From NCBI GenBank assembly GCA_002083365.1, contig LVWS01000017.1, positions 1 through 21,277 on the forward strand: a stretch of DNA of 21,277 nt. The letters are read 5' to 3'. The stretch is from Nitrospira sp. SG-bin1. GTDB taxonomy: Bacteria > Nitrospirota > Nitrospiria > Nitrospirales > Nitrospiraceae. Position numbers and translations under genes: made by a program. Position 1 is the stretch's first letter, and each line of letters opens with the position of its first letter. Shown here one piece after another: positions 14,516-21,277 of this stretch. The notes below the pieces were generated by a model, which was not told where the DNA came from, did not search any database, and saw only the letters and a list, made by a program, of their open reading frames with translations.

Positions 14516-14605
14516 CTTCACAACTATTGAAACCGGTGGGCAGCGCACTCGTTTCAGCGAAGAGCGCATCGGAGTTCACCTTCATCGCATTCATCTGAGG
14601 TTGTG

Positions 14606-14890
14606 ATGTTCGGTTCATTTGGGTGGATGGAATTGCTGCTGATTTTGATCATCGTCTTGATCATTTTCGGCGCCGGCAAACTGCCTCAATTGGGGGAAGG
14701 CCTCGGTAAAGCCATTAAAGGCTTCAAGAAGTCCGTACATGAGGCCGATGCCATTGACGTGACACCGGCTGAACAATCCGAGCAGGCTCATCCACCAACC
14801 GCCTCAGCAAACCAGGGCAACGACCAATCACAAGCCACACCATCACCCACCCACCACGCACCGCAACCGGGTCAGGTGAAACAGGGGTAA
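14606..14890 (+). CDS. tatA: Twin-arginine translocase subunit TatA/TatE-type, copy 1
   Basis: The product is 94 aa. A short N-terminal stretch leads into one membrane helix (about residues 8-23, LLLILIIVLIIFG). A hinge and an amphipathic helix follow, with the hallmark FGAGKLPQLGEGLGKAIKGF (F-G at the hinge, LP..G..LGKAIK..K). The tail is Gln, Pro and His rich and looks disordered. TatA oligomerises to let folded proteins with RR signals cross the inner membrane. The ATG at 14606 is preferred; a GTG directly before it is in frame. GAGG lies 5 nt upstream. A second TatA/B-like gene follows 74 nt later. No tatC is present in the window. Confidence 0.92.
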   Translation: MFGSFGWMELLLILIIVLIIFGAGKLPQLGEGLGKAIKGFKKSVHEADAIDVTPAEQSEQAHPPTASANQGNDQSQATPSPTHHAPQPGQVKQG

Positions 14891-14964
14891 AAGGCCTGAG
14901 TGTGCTGTGACGACTGGACAGCGGCGAATTGACGGCATTACCATTATTATAACTATCCTGAATC

Positions 14965-15264
14965 ATGTTTGGATTGGGAGCCAGCGAGATCTTAATTATT
15001 CTGGTCATCGCTTTTCTCCTATTCGGTCCGAAACAACTTCCGGAAGTCGGTCGCCAAGTTGGCAAAGCCATTAAGGGTTTTAAAGATACGGCGGAGGATC
15101 TTCGTAAGTCCGTCGAGCCGGAGCTCAACATGATTCAGCAGGAAGTCAAAATGGTGGAGCAGGACTTTCAAGCTTCCATGAAAGAAGCTGAAGATGAAAT
15201 CACTGCTGCAGGTAAACAGTCGGAAGAGACCTCAGCGTCTCTCAGCAAGTCGGATCACGTATAA
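14965..15264 (+). CDS. Twin-arginine translocase subunit TatA/TatB-type, copy 2
   Basis: The product is 99 aa. It has one membrane helix (about residues 5-20, ASEILIILVIAFLLFG) and the FGPKQLPEVGRQVGKAIKGF hinge and amphipathic helix. A long acidic, coiled-coil-like tail (about 45-95) contains EPELNMIQQEVKMVEQDF. The FGPKQLPE hinge and the long charged helical tail are more TatB-like than copy 1, while GKAIKGFK is typical of TatA, so assignment to A or B is open. A division of labour in which copy 1 forms the pore and copy 2 acts with a TatC encoded elsewhere is plausible. No gene symbol is given for that reason. Confidence 0.88.
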   Translation: MFGLGASEILIILVIAFLLFGPKQLPEVGRQVGKAIKGFKDTAEDLRKSVEPELNMIQQEVKMVEQDFQASMKEAEDEITAAGKQSEETSASLSKSDHV

Positions 15265-15388
15265 CGCGACATGATCAGTGCGGTGGTTTCAGGAAGAGGA
15301 TACGGACAATATAGACTTCCCTCTATTTCCCCCTCTCATCGAACCCTCTCATTGACGGAATATACGCATTTCGTTACCCATTGTGTCC

Positions 15389-15413
15389 CCCGTGCTGATT
15401 ACGGCAGCGCGGG
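15389..15413 (+). other. Hairpin in the leader of the porin gene
   Basis: CCCGTGCTG and CAGCGCGGG form a 9-bp stem with one G-T wobble and a 7-nt loop, followed by TTAATTCATT. The T content is too low for a classic terminator. It ends 21 nt before the porin ATG, so it may shape the porin mRNA leader or be a weak end for the tat transcript. Confidence 0.45.
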
Positions 15414-15434
15414 TTAATTCATTCCTGTCAGAGC

Positions 15435-17165
15435 ATGGATCTCGCAAAAACAATCCTTGCACCAACGGTTTCGGAACGCTGGAAGACGGTCTTCTTCACA
15501 GCCGTGATGGCCGCCGCCGGACTATTGACTCCTTGCGATCCGGCGCAGAGTGCCTTTCAATTGCCGGAAGGTGAAAAGATCACCAATCCCATCGTCATCG
15601 GACGAGGCATTCCGCAAAAGGAAGCCTACGAACCGTTCGACCCTAGAATCGGCAGAAACTTCGACCTTAGAAACCTTTATATGCGGGCTGATCTTCGAGT
15701 GCGGCCGGAATTCCGCAACAATGTATGTTTTGGAGGTGGAATCGGAGCGGCAGGGCAATGTAACGCTGCGGGTCCGACCGTCAATAACTTGACCGGCAAT
15801 GCCAATGACCAGTTTGTTCAGCAGATGACCCGATTAGGCATCGGCTATGATCTCTCGCCGGACGTCAATTTCTATCTTGAGTTCATTGATTCTCGTACCT
15901 GGGGAGGAAACGGGACGCCGGTCGGTGCCGGAGGCGCGGGAAATAACGGAGACCCCATTATCCATACCTGCGGTTCAACACCGAGCCAAGGCGGAAGACC
16001 GGTTTGTTCTCTGGGTATTCGGGCCGGGTACATGTTGATCCGGAACTTTGCGGGCATACAGGGCTTGGGGCTGAAGGCAGGTCGGCAATACATCGTATTC
16101 GGCGACCAAAGTTTGTTTGGTCACTTTGATTGGGCCAACACAGGCTTCTCCTTTGACGGCGTCATGGTGCAATACAGCCACAGCATCATGGATACGCACG
16201 TCGGCTGGTTCCGAACGGCAGAAACCGATCTTTTACAAGGGGCACCGCTCGGCAGTGGCACCCCGAACATTACGAACGGAATAGTCAGTCCAACAAGTCC
16301 GGCCAAAAATGCGGCGGGCGATGCTGACTTCCTCATCTTGTACAATCAGATCAAAACGGTCCCTGGGCTTCTCATCGAACCGTTCTATGTGTACTACAAG
16401 AATAACTTAGGGGGGGGAGATATCTCTTCTCAGGGCCTGGGCACTCCGAAACATGGCAATCAAACCCGCCATACCATCGGAGGACGGGTGGCAATGAAGA
16501 AAGGTTACTTCGATGCCTCCAGTGAAGTAGTCTATCAATTCGGACAGATGGGGGACACGGCTGCCAACGCGAGCGCCCTCTGCGGGAACCCCGGCGGAGA
16601 AGGGAAATGTCTCCACATCAATGCGTGGGCCACCAGGAATTGGATCGGGTATACCGCGTTTAACCTACCGGGAAAACCGCGGATTGCCTTCAATTTTGAC
16701 TATGCTTCCGGCGATGGCCGGGCAAATTGCACGTTAGACCCCGCCTATGGCCCTTGCAAGACCGCCAACACGTTTGAAAACTTCTTTCCGACGAATCACA
16801 TCCACATGGGATACATGGATGTCATGGCGTGGAAGAACATGATGAGCTTCTCAGGAAATTTTCAAGCCCGTCTGACCAAAGATGATCATATCGAAGTATG
16901 GTACACGAACCTACACCTCGCCAATGCCCGGGATAATTGGTATCGCGCAAGCCAAGGCGTTTACGTCTTCTCCCGACCGGACAACACCGTGACCCATATC
17001 GGTGACGAGGTGGATTTCGTGTGGACCCATTTCTTCATGAACGGCATGGTCGCCTTCCAAGGCGGTTACGGTCATCTGTTCCCTGGTCCGTATATTTCAT
17101 ACAACCTGGGACGTAATGCAGTCGGACAAGACTGGGCCTATGCCCAGCTCTGGATAAACTTCTAA
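15435..17165 (+). CDS. Outer-membrane beta-barrel porin, alginate-export (AlgE-like) family
   Basis: The product is 576 aa. A signal peptide is visible (basic ERWK near residue 14-17, hydrophobic FFTAVMAAAGLL, cleavage near AQSA at about 40). The mature part is a series of amphipathic, aromatic-rich strands: LYMRADLRVRPEFRNN, MTRLGIGYDLSPDVNFYLEF, LKAGRQYIVFGDQSLFGHFD and others. It ends with HIGDEVDFVWTHFF, AFQGGYGHLFPGPYIS and WAYAQLWINF, whose last residue is Phe as in many outer-membrane barrels. The GDE[VI]D...GYGH.FPG.Y pattern is that of the alginate-export porin family. Despite the name, the substrate in this lineage is unknown. The Shine-Dalgarno is weak. It is alone between the tat genes and a convergent minus-strand pair, and a hairpin precedes the start. 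Confidence 0.82.
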   Translation: MDLAKTILAPTVSERWKTVFFTAVMAAAGLLTPCDPAQSAFQLPEGEKITNPIVIGRGIPQKEAYEPFDPRIGRNFDLRNLYMRADLRVRPEFRNNVCFGGGIGAAGQCNAAGPTVNNLTGNANDQFVQQMTRLGIGYDLSPDVNFYLEFIDSRTWGGNGTPVGAGGAGNNGDPIIHTCGSTPSQGGRPVCSLGIRAGYMLIRNFAGIQGLGLKAGRQYIVFGDQSLFGHFDWANTGFSFDGVMVQYSHSIMDTHVGWFRTAETDLLQGAPLGSGTPNITNGIVSPTSPAKNAAGDADFLILYNQIKTVPGLLIEPFYVYYKNNLGGGDISSQGLGTPKHGNQTRHTIGGRVAMKKGYFDASSEVVYQFGQMGDTAANASALCGNPGGEGKCLHINAWATRNWIGYTAFNLPGKPRIAFNFDYASGDGRANCTLDPAYGPCKTANTFENFFPTNHIHMGYMDVMAWKNMMSFSGNFQARLTKDDHIEVWYTNLHLANARDNWYRASQGVYVFSRPDNTVTHIGDEVDFVWTHFFMNGMVAFQGGYGHLFPGPYISYNLGRNAVGQDWAYAQLWINF

Positions 17166-17222
17166 ACTCGGCCAACCCCGCCTTTAATCAGTTCGAATCC
17201 CATCTCTCTTCACCGCATCCAT

Positions 17223-17840
17223 TCATCTGAAAGCACCAGACTTGGCAAGCCCTCCCTGAAGCTCTTCGTAGGTGTGCGTCACAGGAAACTGCGGAAACTC
17301 TTTCGGTAAATGGTCGGGGGGCCGAAAGAAAAACCCGACGTCGGCTTCACCCAACATGGCGGTGTCGTTGTACGAATCACCTGCAGCCATGGTAAAAAAG
17401 TTTAGCGATTTGAGGGCAGCCACCGCATGCTTCTTTGGGTCATGCATTCGCATGTGGTAATTGACGATACGACCCCTCCCATCGATCTCCAACTGATTGC
17501 AGAAGAGAGTCGGAAAGCCCAATTGCCGCATGAGCGGTTGAGCGAATTGATAGAACGTGTCGGACAAAATGACGACCTGAGCCCTCATTCGCAGCCAGGC
17601 AAGGAAGTCCGTCGCCCCTTCTAACGGTCCCATTTTTGCGATTACATCTTGAATGTCGCTGATCGTCAACGCGTGCCGGTCGAGTATAGTCAACCGTTGC
17701 CGCATGAGCTTGTCGTAGTCCGGCATCTCTCGCGTCGTGACCTTCAATTCATCAATGCCCGTCTTCACGGCCACGTTGATCCAGATTTCCGGCACGAGTA
17801 CTCCCTCAAGGTCCAAACAGACGACTATCGGCTTTTGCAT
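17223..17840 (-). CDS. thrH: ThrH-type phosphoserine phosphatase / homoserine phosphotransferase (HAD superfamily)
   Basis: The product is 205 aa from the ATG at 17840, the same length as Pseudomonas ThrH. AGGGGAG lies 5 nt upstream, so longer in-frame starts are rejected. HAD motif I is VCLDLEGVLVPEIW, with D10 as nucleophile and Glu (E12) in place of the usual second Asp, exactly as in ThrH. Motif II is VVILSDTFYQF, followed by QPLMRQLGFPTLFCNQLEID; the conserved Lys lies in DPKKHAV; motif IV is AAGDSYNDTAML. The known enzyme dephosphorylates phosphoserine and can pass the phosphate to homoserine, linking serine and threonine synthesis. It is 45 nt downstream of the YkgJ-like gene on the same strand. 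The family call is strong; which activity dominates is unknown. Confidence 0.93.
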   Translation of the reverse strand: MQKPIVVCLDLEGVLVPEIWINVAVKTGIDELKVTTREMPDYDKLMRQRLTILDRHALTISDIQDVIAKMGPLEGATDFLAWLRMRAQVVILSDTFYQFAQPLMRQLGFPTLFCNQLEIDGRGRIVNYHMRMHDPKKHAVAALKSLNFFTMAAGDSYNDTAMLGEADVGFFFRPPDHLPKEFPQFPVTHTYEELQGGLAKSGAFR

Positions 17841-17885
17841 GCCATCTCCCCTCTTCATCAGTGACGGGAACATCACACGATGCAA

Positions 17886-18686
17886 TCAGGAACCAGCGTC
17901 ACTTCGGTCTCGTGAAACCGACTGGCTCACGAAACGCCACACCTTGTCCAACGCCTGATCCAATAACTCAGTCCCTTTCCATGTCCGCCGATTGTCAGAC
18001 AGATGGCGTTCCGTCCAGTCGAACACCAGAGGAAGCGGAATCAAACACATTGGAGACCTCGTTAGTTGTTGCCACAGTAATCCCAGCACGGTGCTGATCC
18101 GGACTGGCACGAAAACGGGTTCGACGGGATTGTTGATCAGATCGTCACAACGTTCGGGAGGCGACGTCACCAACAGCTCACGACAAGCCGCCGGACGCTC
18201 GTCATAGATCATGCACGCCTCTTCCTCCAGGAATGGGCAGGGCATCCGCAGGGCATAGTACTCACGATTCACATCCTCCAATGCATCATCGGTGGGCGGT
18301 GTAGAACCTTCGCACAACTTGCAGAGCCGTTGCCAGATTCCATGCGATATCAAGTGCGCCTTTGCCTCGGCCAACCGCGCTGCAATCCGAGCTTGCTCCT
18401 CAGTCGGACGCGAGCGCACCCATTCACGTAACGCAAAAGCTTCCGGAGACGAAAGCGGCACCAACATCCGGCAGCATGCCGCGCAGCCCTTCTGGCATGA
18501 CGGTGTTCTACCCATCGCGACCAAGCCTACGACTTCTAAGGCCTGGGCCTCTTCCCCGAGGCGTCTCATCAAGGGTACGATAGACGTGATGGGAACAAAA
18601 CCGGTCGGCACCTCCACCGCAGTGGTAATTCGGCCGGCCGTCGTGTTCAACGCAATCTCGAAACGTTCGCTCGGGGGAGGCATCAT
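17886..18686 (-). CDS. YkgJ-family cysteine-cluster (metal-binding) protein
   Basis: The product is 266 aa from the ATG at 18686. A GTG at 18755 would add 23 residues, and neither start has a clear Shine-Dalgarno. The key block is SCQKGCAACCRMLVPLS (C64, C68, C71, C72), followed by CPFLEEEACMIYDERPAACR (C150, C158, C168) and a further Cys in PPERC. This CxxxCxxCC ... C...C...R..C pattern is the YkgJ/UPF0153 signature, thought to bind zinc or an iron-sulfur cluster. An extra CKLC pair (C122, C125) lies between the blocks. The biochemical role of the family is unsettled. It precedes thrH by 45 nt on the same strand and they are probably co-transcribed. The C-terminal ~70 residues are not recognised. 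Confidence 0.85.
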   Translation of the reverse strand: MMPPPSERFEIALNTTAGRITTAVEVPTGFVPITSIVPLMRRLGEEAQALEVVGLVAMGRTPSCQKGCAACCRMLVPLSSPEAFALREWVRSRPTEEQARIAARLAEAKAHLISHGIWQRLCKLCEGSTPPTDDALEDVNREYYALRMPCPFLEEEACMIYDERPAACRELLVTSPPERCDDLINNPVEPVFVPVRISTVLGLLWQQLTRSPMCLIPLPLVFDWTERHLSDNRRTWKGTELLDQALDKVWRFVSQSVSRDRSDAGS

Positions 18687-18755
18687 CTTGGCTGGTTTTG
18701 AGGGCGTTCTTCGTCTTTTTCCTACTGACAGAGAGAAAGTAATACGGGGATGCAC

Positions 18756-19165
18756 GATGAATCAATAGTCATGGGCCTCGTAACTCCAAATGAGTCGCGG
18801 GTCACCTTTAGTCGTAGGCCTCTCCGGTGAAGCACCCGTATCTCTGTTCAGGCAGATCCTACCGGTTCGGTTTCCTTACCCCAAATGGCCTCTTCCCCAT
18901 AAGGCCATCTTTGGGGCTTGCGCATCAGAGAAAAACGGGTAGAGTTTATGTGCGCGGGTACACCGACCCTGCCGAACATGAGATAGCCAACGAGAGGTCG
19001 TCGCTCATACCGAGTCAGCGAGGTGTACCCCCGCCCAAATCCTCGCCTCTTATGTTCTTGTGTTCTGCCTCCACACTCGTCATTCACCTTGATTAGAGGG
19101 GTCTGTTTTTTCCAACCAGGCCCGCTTGATCTTGCTCCTTCCACAAGGAAGCTCGATAATAACGC
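18756..19165. other. Gene-free stretch with strong inverted repeats
   Basis: About 410 bases lie between two divergent genes. Two long inverted repeats are present. CCCCAAATGGCC (18879-18890) pairs with GGCCATCTTTGGGG (18903-18916), interrupted only by a 2-nt bulge. GCGGGTACACC (18954-18964) pairs with GGTGTACCCCCGC (19021-19033), again with 2 extra bases, and encloses ATGAG...CTCAT. A six-T run (19106-19111) follows a weak CCTCTTA/TTAGAGG pairing. A 133-codon open frame on the minus strand (18848-19249) and shorter ones on the plus strand have no ribosome binding site or motif I recognise, so no gene is called. It may be a structured RNA, a repeat element or a decayed insertion. Confidence 0.55.
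19132..19160 (+). promoter_or_regulatory. Possible promoter for the 128-aa gene, giving a leaderless mRNA
   Basis: TTGCTC at 19132-19137 and GATAAT at 19155-19160 are 17 nt apart. The -10 matches 5/6 and the -35 is weak. Transcription would begin at about 19167, almost on the ATG at 19166. This would explain the lack of a nearby Shine-Dalgarno. Confidence 0.4.
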
Positions 19166-19552
19166 ATGGGACAGCCGATCATCTTTTCCGGCCATGTTAT
19201 CGGTTTGCTCAAAGAGTACATGCGCGACCTCGTGGATCAAGCGACGCAAGAGACACGATCACAAGAACAGTTCGGCTTTAGTGCCCTGCCCTATCGACCG
19301 GATCAGGCGATTTCAGATCTCCTCGCCCTATTGGATGATCGAATCGAATCCGAAGGGGTTCAAGTCGGCTTACCGGACCGTTTTCTTCATGACATGTGGA
19401 CGCTTTGTAACGAGGCCATTGAACCGATCTCCAATCGCATCTGGCTGGAGGGAAACCTGGATGATCGGAGCTTGACCAAAGCTCAAACAAGGGAGCTCAC
19501 CTATCAAGCCCTGATCGACATGATCGACTCTCGTTCCAAAGAAGGAAGTTGA
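19166..19552 (+). CDS. Hypothetical protein, unknown function, coupled to the sugar dehydrogenase gene
   Basis: The product is 128 aa, soluble, acidic and predominantly helical by composition. It has no signal peptide, no membrane segment and no known motif that I can see. It begins MGQPIIFSGHVIGLLKEYMR; the middle has DLLALLDDRIESEGV and a lone Cys in HDMWTLCNEAIEP; the end is QALIDMIDSRSKEGS. Coding is supported by a consistent open frame, codon use like that of its neighbours and a 3-nt gap to the next gene, whose ribosome binding site lies inside this gene's final codons. No nearby Shine-Dalgarno precedes its ATG, but a putative promoter 6 nt upstream could make it leaderless. A function tied to the secreted dehydrogenase cannot be assumed. 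Confidence 0.75.
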   Translation: MGQPIIFSGHVIGLLKEYMRDLVDQATQETRSQEQFGFSALPYRPDQAISDLLALLDDRIESEGVQVGLPDRFLHDMWTLCNEAIEPISNRIWLEGNLDDRSLTKAQTRELTYQALIDMIDSRSKEGS

Positions 19553-19555
19553 TCC

Positions 19556-20707
19556 ATGCGTCTCTGGTCCATATGGTCACTGGGGTTCCTCCTGATCCAC
19601 GTCTGGGGCCCATTCATCGGCACAGGATCGGCCGAACCGGTGAAGCCTCCAGGCAACCATCTTCAAATCACGCTGGTCCCTATCGTGACGGATGGCCTCG
19701 AGAATCCGCTTTTCCTTACCCACGCCGGTGATGGATCAGGCCGGCTCTTCATTGTCGAGCAGGCTGGTCGCATTCGGGTATTGGATGGGCGCGCACTATT
19801 GTCGGCGCCATTTCTCGATATCACGAACAACGTTCTTTCCGGAGGCGAACGTGGTCTGCTGGGACTCGCGTTCCATCCCGATTATCGGCGAAATGGGAGG
19901 TTCTTCGTCAATTATACGAGAAAGCCGGATGGCGCGACGGTGGTATCAGAGTACCGCAGGGGAGCCACTGCAATCTCGGCTTCCCAGGAAGAGCGGATCC
20001 TATTGACCGTCGCACAACCCTATGCCAATCACAATGGTGGGATGATAGCCTTTGGACCTGACGGCCACCTGTACATCGGCCTCGGCGATGGGGGATCAAG
20101 AGGCGATCCGGAGAACCGCGCACAGAATCCCGCGCACTTACTTGGGAAGATTCTACGCATCGATGTAGATCACGATCTTCCCTATGCTATTCCAACGGAC
20201 AACCCGTTCGCCCGGGGAGGTGGCCGGCCGGAGATATATGCCCTCGGGTTACGGAACCCCTGGCGATTCTCGTTCGACAGCAAGACCGGCACCCTCTGGG
20301 TCGCTGATGTCGGACAGTATAAGTGGGAAGAAATCGATCTTGTCGTCCGCGGTGGAAACTACGGCTGGCGAATGATGGAAGGCACACAGTGTTTTCATCC
20401 GTCCACCGATTGCCACACCACCACATTCAGCTTGCCGGTCTCAGAATATTTCCATGACAAAGGCCGCTGTTCGATCACCGGTGGTTATGTATACCGCGGA
20501 CAGTCCGTTCCGGATCTCGTGGGAACCTATCTTTATGGAGACTTTTGTAGTGGAGAGATTTTTGCCTACCAGACGGGCGACCGGGTGAACGAACCTCGTC
20601 AGTTACTGAAGAGCTCGTTACACATTGCGTCATTTGGCGAAGATGCGGCGCAGGAACTCTATGTGCTTGATCACAAAGGCGGAGTGTATCGACTCGCATC
20701 CCCATGA
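19556..20707 (+). CDS. Secreted PQQ-dependent sugar dehydrogenase-like beta-propeller (GSDH/Asd family)
   Basis: The product is 383 aa. The signal peptide is MRLWSIWSLGFLLIHVWGPF with cleavage near GSAEP. The rest is the six-bladed propeller of soluble aldose/glucose-sorbosone dehydrogenases. Landmarks are GLENPLFLTHAGDGSGRLF, then SGGERGLLGLAFHPDY, NHNGGMIAFGPDGHLYIGLG with the conserved active-site His, GKILRIDVD, YALGLRNPWRFSFD, LWVADVGQYKWEEIDL and GGNYGWR. The C-terminus has SITGGYVYRG and GTYLYGDFCSGEIF. Bacterial members use PQQ to oxidise sugars in the periplasm; without pqq genes in view, cofactor use is inferred. AAGGAAG precedes the ATG, which starts 3 nt after the upstream gene. 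Cysteines at CFHPSTDC and near RCS could form disulfides, as in related propellers. Confidence 0.9.
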   Translation: MRLWSIWSLGFLLIHVWGPFIGTGSAEPVKPPGNHLQITLVPIVTDGLENPLFLTHAGDGSGRLFIVEQAGRIRVLDGRALLSAPFLDITNNVLSGGERGLLGLAFHPDYRRNGRFFVNYTRKPDGATVVSEYRRGATAISASQEERILLTVAQPYANHNGGMIAFGPDGHLYIGLGDGGSRGDPENRAQNPAHLLGKILRIDVDHDLPYAIPTDNPFARGGGRPEIYALGLRNPWRFSFDSKTGTLWVADVGQYKWEEIDLVVRGGNYGWRMMEGTQCFHPSTDCHTTTFSLPVSEYFHDKGRCSITGGYVYRGQSVPDLVGTYLYGDFCSGEIFAYQTGDRVNEPRQLLKSSLHIASFGEDAAQELYVLDHKGGVYRLASP

Positions 20708-20722
20708 GACACGCAGTGTCTC
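20706..20722 (+). terminator. Short hairpin at the end of the sugar dehydrogenase gene
   Basis: GAGACAC and GTGTCTC form a perfect 7-bp stem with a GCA loop, starting at the stop codon. There is no T-run (TGTCATG follows), so termination would be weak. The octamer CATGAGAC is repeated at 20703 and 20726. Confidence 0.4.
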
Positions 20723-20752
20723 TGTCATGAGACCGAAGTGAAAGAGGAAAGA

Positions 20753-21223
20753 ATGGCACCAAAAGCGTATTGGTTGATGAAGTCGGAGCCCACCACCTTC
20801 TCGATCGACGACTTGATACACTCTCCAGGACGGACGACCTGTTGGGATGGAGTCCGCAACTATCAAGCTCGGAATTTCATGCGCAGCATGGCGGTTGGCG
20901 ACCAAGTCCTGTTCTACCACAGCAACGCTGATCCACCGGCGGTCGTCGGCATCGCGGAGGTCGTCACCACCGCCTATCCAGACCCGACGCAATTCGACAA
21001 GAAGGACAAGCACTACGATCCCGAAAGCAAGCCTTCTCAGCCCAGGTGGGACATGGTCGACATCAAGTATGTACGAAAATTCGCCCGCTCTTTGACGTTG
21101 GACGACTTGCGGCAAGAGATTCAACTGAAAGGCATGCTTCTCTTGAAGAAGGGATCCCGTCTATCGGTTCAGCCCGTCACCCCTCAGGAGTGGAAGCACA
21201 TCGTCAGCCTAGCAGGTCGTTGA
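20753..21223 (+). CDS. EVE-domain protein (PUA-like fold, THYN1/DUF55 family)
   Basis: The product is 156 aa, essentially one EVE domain. It starts with AYWLMKSEPTTFSIDDL, the standard opening (YWL.KSEP..[YF]S.ddL). Next come TCWDGVRNYQARNFMRSMAVGDQVLFYHSN (quoted in parts: WDGVRNYQARN, then GDQVLFYHSN), PPAVVGIAEV, the YDPESKP.QPRW.MVDI segment and LKGMLLLKKGSRLSVQPV near the end. EVE domains bind modified bases in DNA or possibly RNA. Stand-alone bacterial copies are usually treated as housekeeping proteins of unknown role, and fused copies occur in restriction systems. The ATG at 20753 has AGAGGAAAG before it and is preferred over a GTG at 20738. It starts 45 nt after the dehydrogenase gene; no link to that gene is implied. 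Confidence 0.93.
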   Translation: MAPKAYWLMKSEPTTFSIDDLIHSPGRTTCWDGVRNYQARNFMRSMAVGDQVLFYHSNADPPAVVGIAEVVTTAYPDPTQFDKKDKHYDPESKPSQPRWDMVDIKYVRKFARSLTLDDLRQEIQLKGMLLLKKGSRLSVQPVTPQEWKHIVSLAGR

Positions 21224-21277
21224 ACTCCTATGTTGATGTCCCTCTGACCTTCCCCCATTTATTACACCAAAGCTGAA

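Noticed and set aside
18848..19249. 133-codon minus-strand open frame across the structured element
   Set aside because: It overlaps the start of the 128-aa gene on the other strand, has no Shine-Dalgarno and no motif I recognise. Its basic, Arg/Gly-rich middle is produced by the inverted repeats.
20753..21223. EVE-domain gene as part of a defence island
   Set aside because: No restriction, helicase or nuclease genes are nearby. Stand-alone EVE proteins are common and widely distributed.
1..21277. CRISPR arrays, tRNA or rRNA genes
   Set aside because: Reading both strands by eye, no regularly spaced repeats, cloverleaf with CCA-end features or rRNA-like segments were seen.

Overview
The window is about 21.3 kb of bacterial chromosome with moderate GC and dense coding on both strands. 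Gene content points to a Gram-negative, diderm bacterium: long-form YidC, two lipoproteins, an outer-membrane beta-barrel and TatA proteins. The mix of an alginate-export-type porin, ThrH, twin bactofilins next to parAB and a RAYT remnant would fit a Nitrospira-like member of the Nitrospirota. That placement is inference from protein flavour and was not tested by any search.

Layout. (1) Positions 83-178 hold the first ~32 codons of a decayed RAYT-type transposase. (2) Positions 208-3276, minus strand, form a tight four-gene cluster: a coiled-coil lipoprotein, a lipoprotein L,D-transpeptidase, a membrane-anchored L,D-transpeptidase, and a secreted paralogue that has lost the catalytic Cys/His. 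(3) Positions 3277-3755 are a divergent intergenic region, AT-rich in its middle, ending in a perfect-consensus sigma70 promoter. (4) Positions 3756-12102, plus strand, are the classic origin-proximal series rpmH-rnpA-yidD-yidC-mnmE-mnmG-rsmG-parA-parB. Two identical 16-bp parS palindromes bracket rsmG. dnaA, dnaN and jag are absent and no DnaA-box cluster was seen. (5) Positions 12275-13348 hold two bactofilin genes directly after parB. (6) Positions 13385-15264 hold mnmA and two TatA/B-type genes. (7) Positions 15435-17165 encode a large outer-membrane porin. (8) Positions 17223-18686, minus strand, encode a YkgJ-type Cys-cluster protein and ThrH. (9) Positions 18756-19165 are a non-coding stretch with strong inverted repeats. 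(10) Positions 19166-21223, plus strand, hold an unknown 128-aa protein, a secreted PQQ-type sugar dehydrogenase and an EVE-domain protein.

How the genes work together. Ribosome and RNase P biogenesis (rpmH, rnpA), membrane-protein insertion (yidD, yidC) and wobble-uridine modification (mnmE, mnmG, mnmA) form the housekeeping core. ParA, ParB and the parS sites form a complete chromosome-segregation system, and the bactofilins beside it are plausible polar scaffolds for it. The transpeptidase cluster acts on the cell wall. No complete novel defence or mobile system is evident. The most unusual items are the active/inactive L,D-transpeptidase set, the ParABS-bactofilin neighbourhood and the structured intergenic element near 18.9-19.1 kb.
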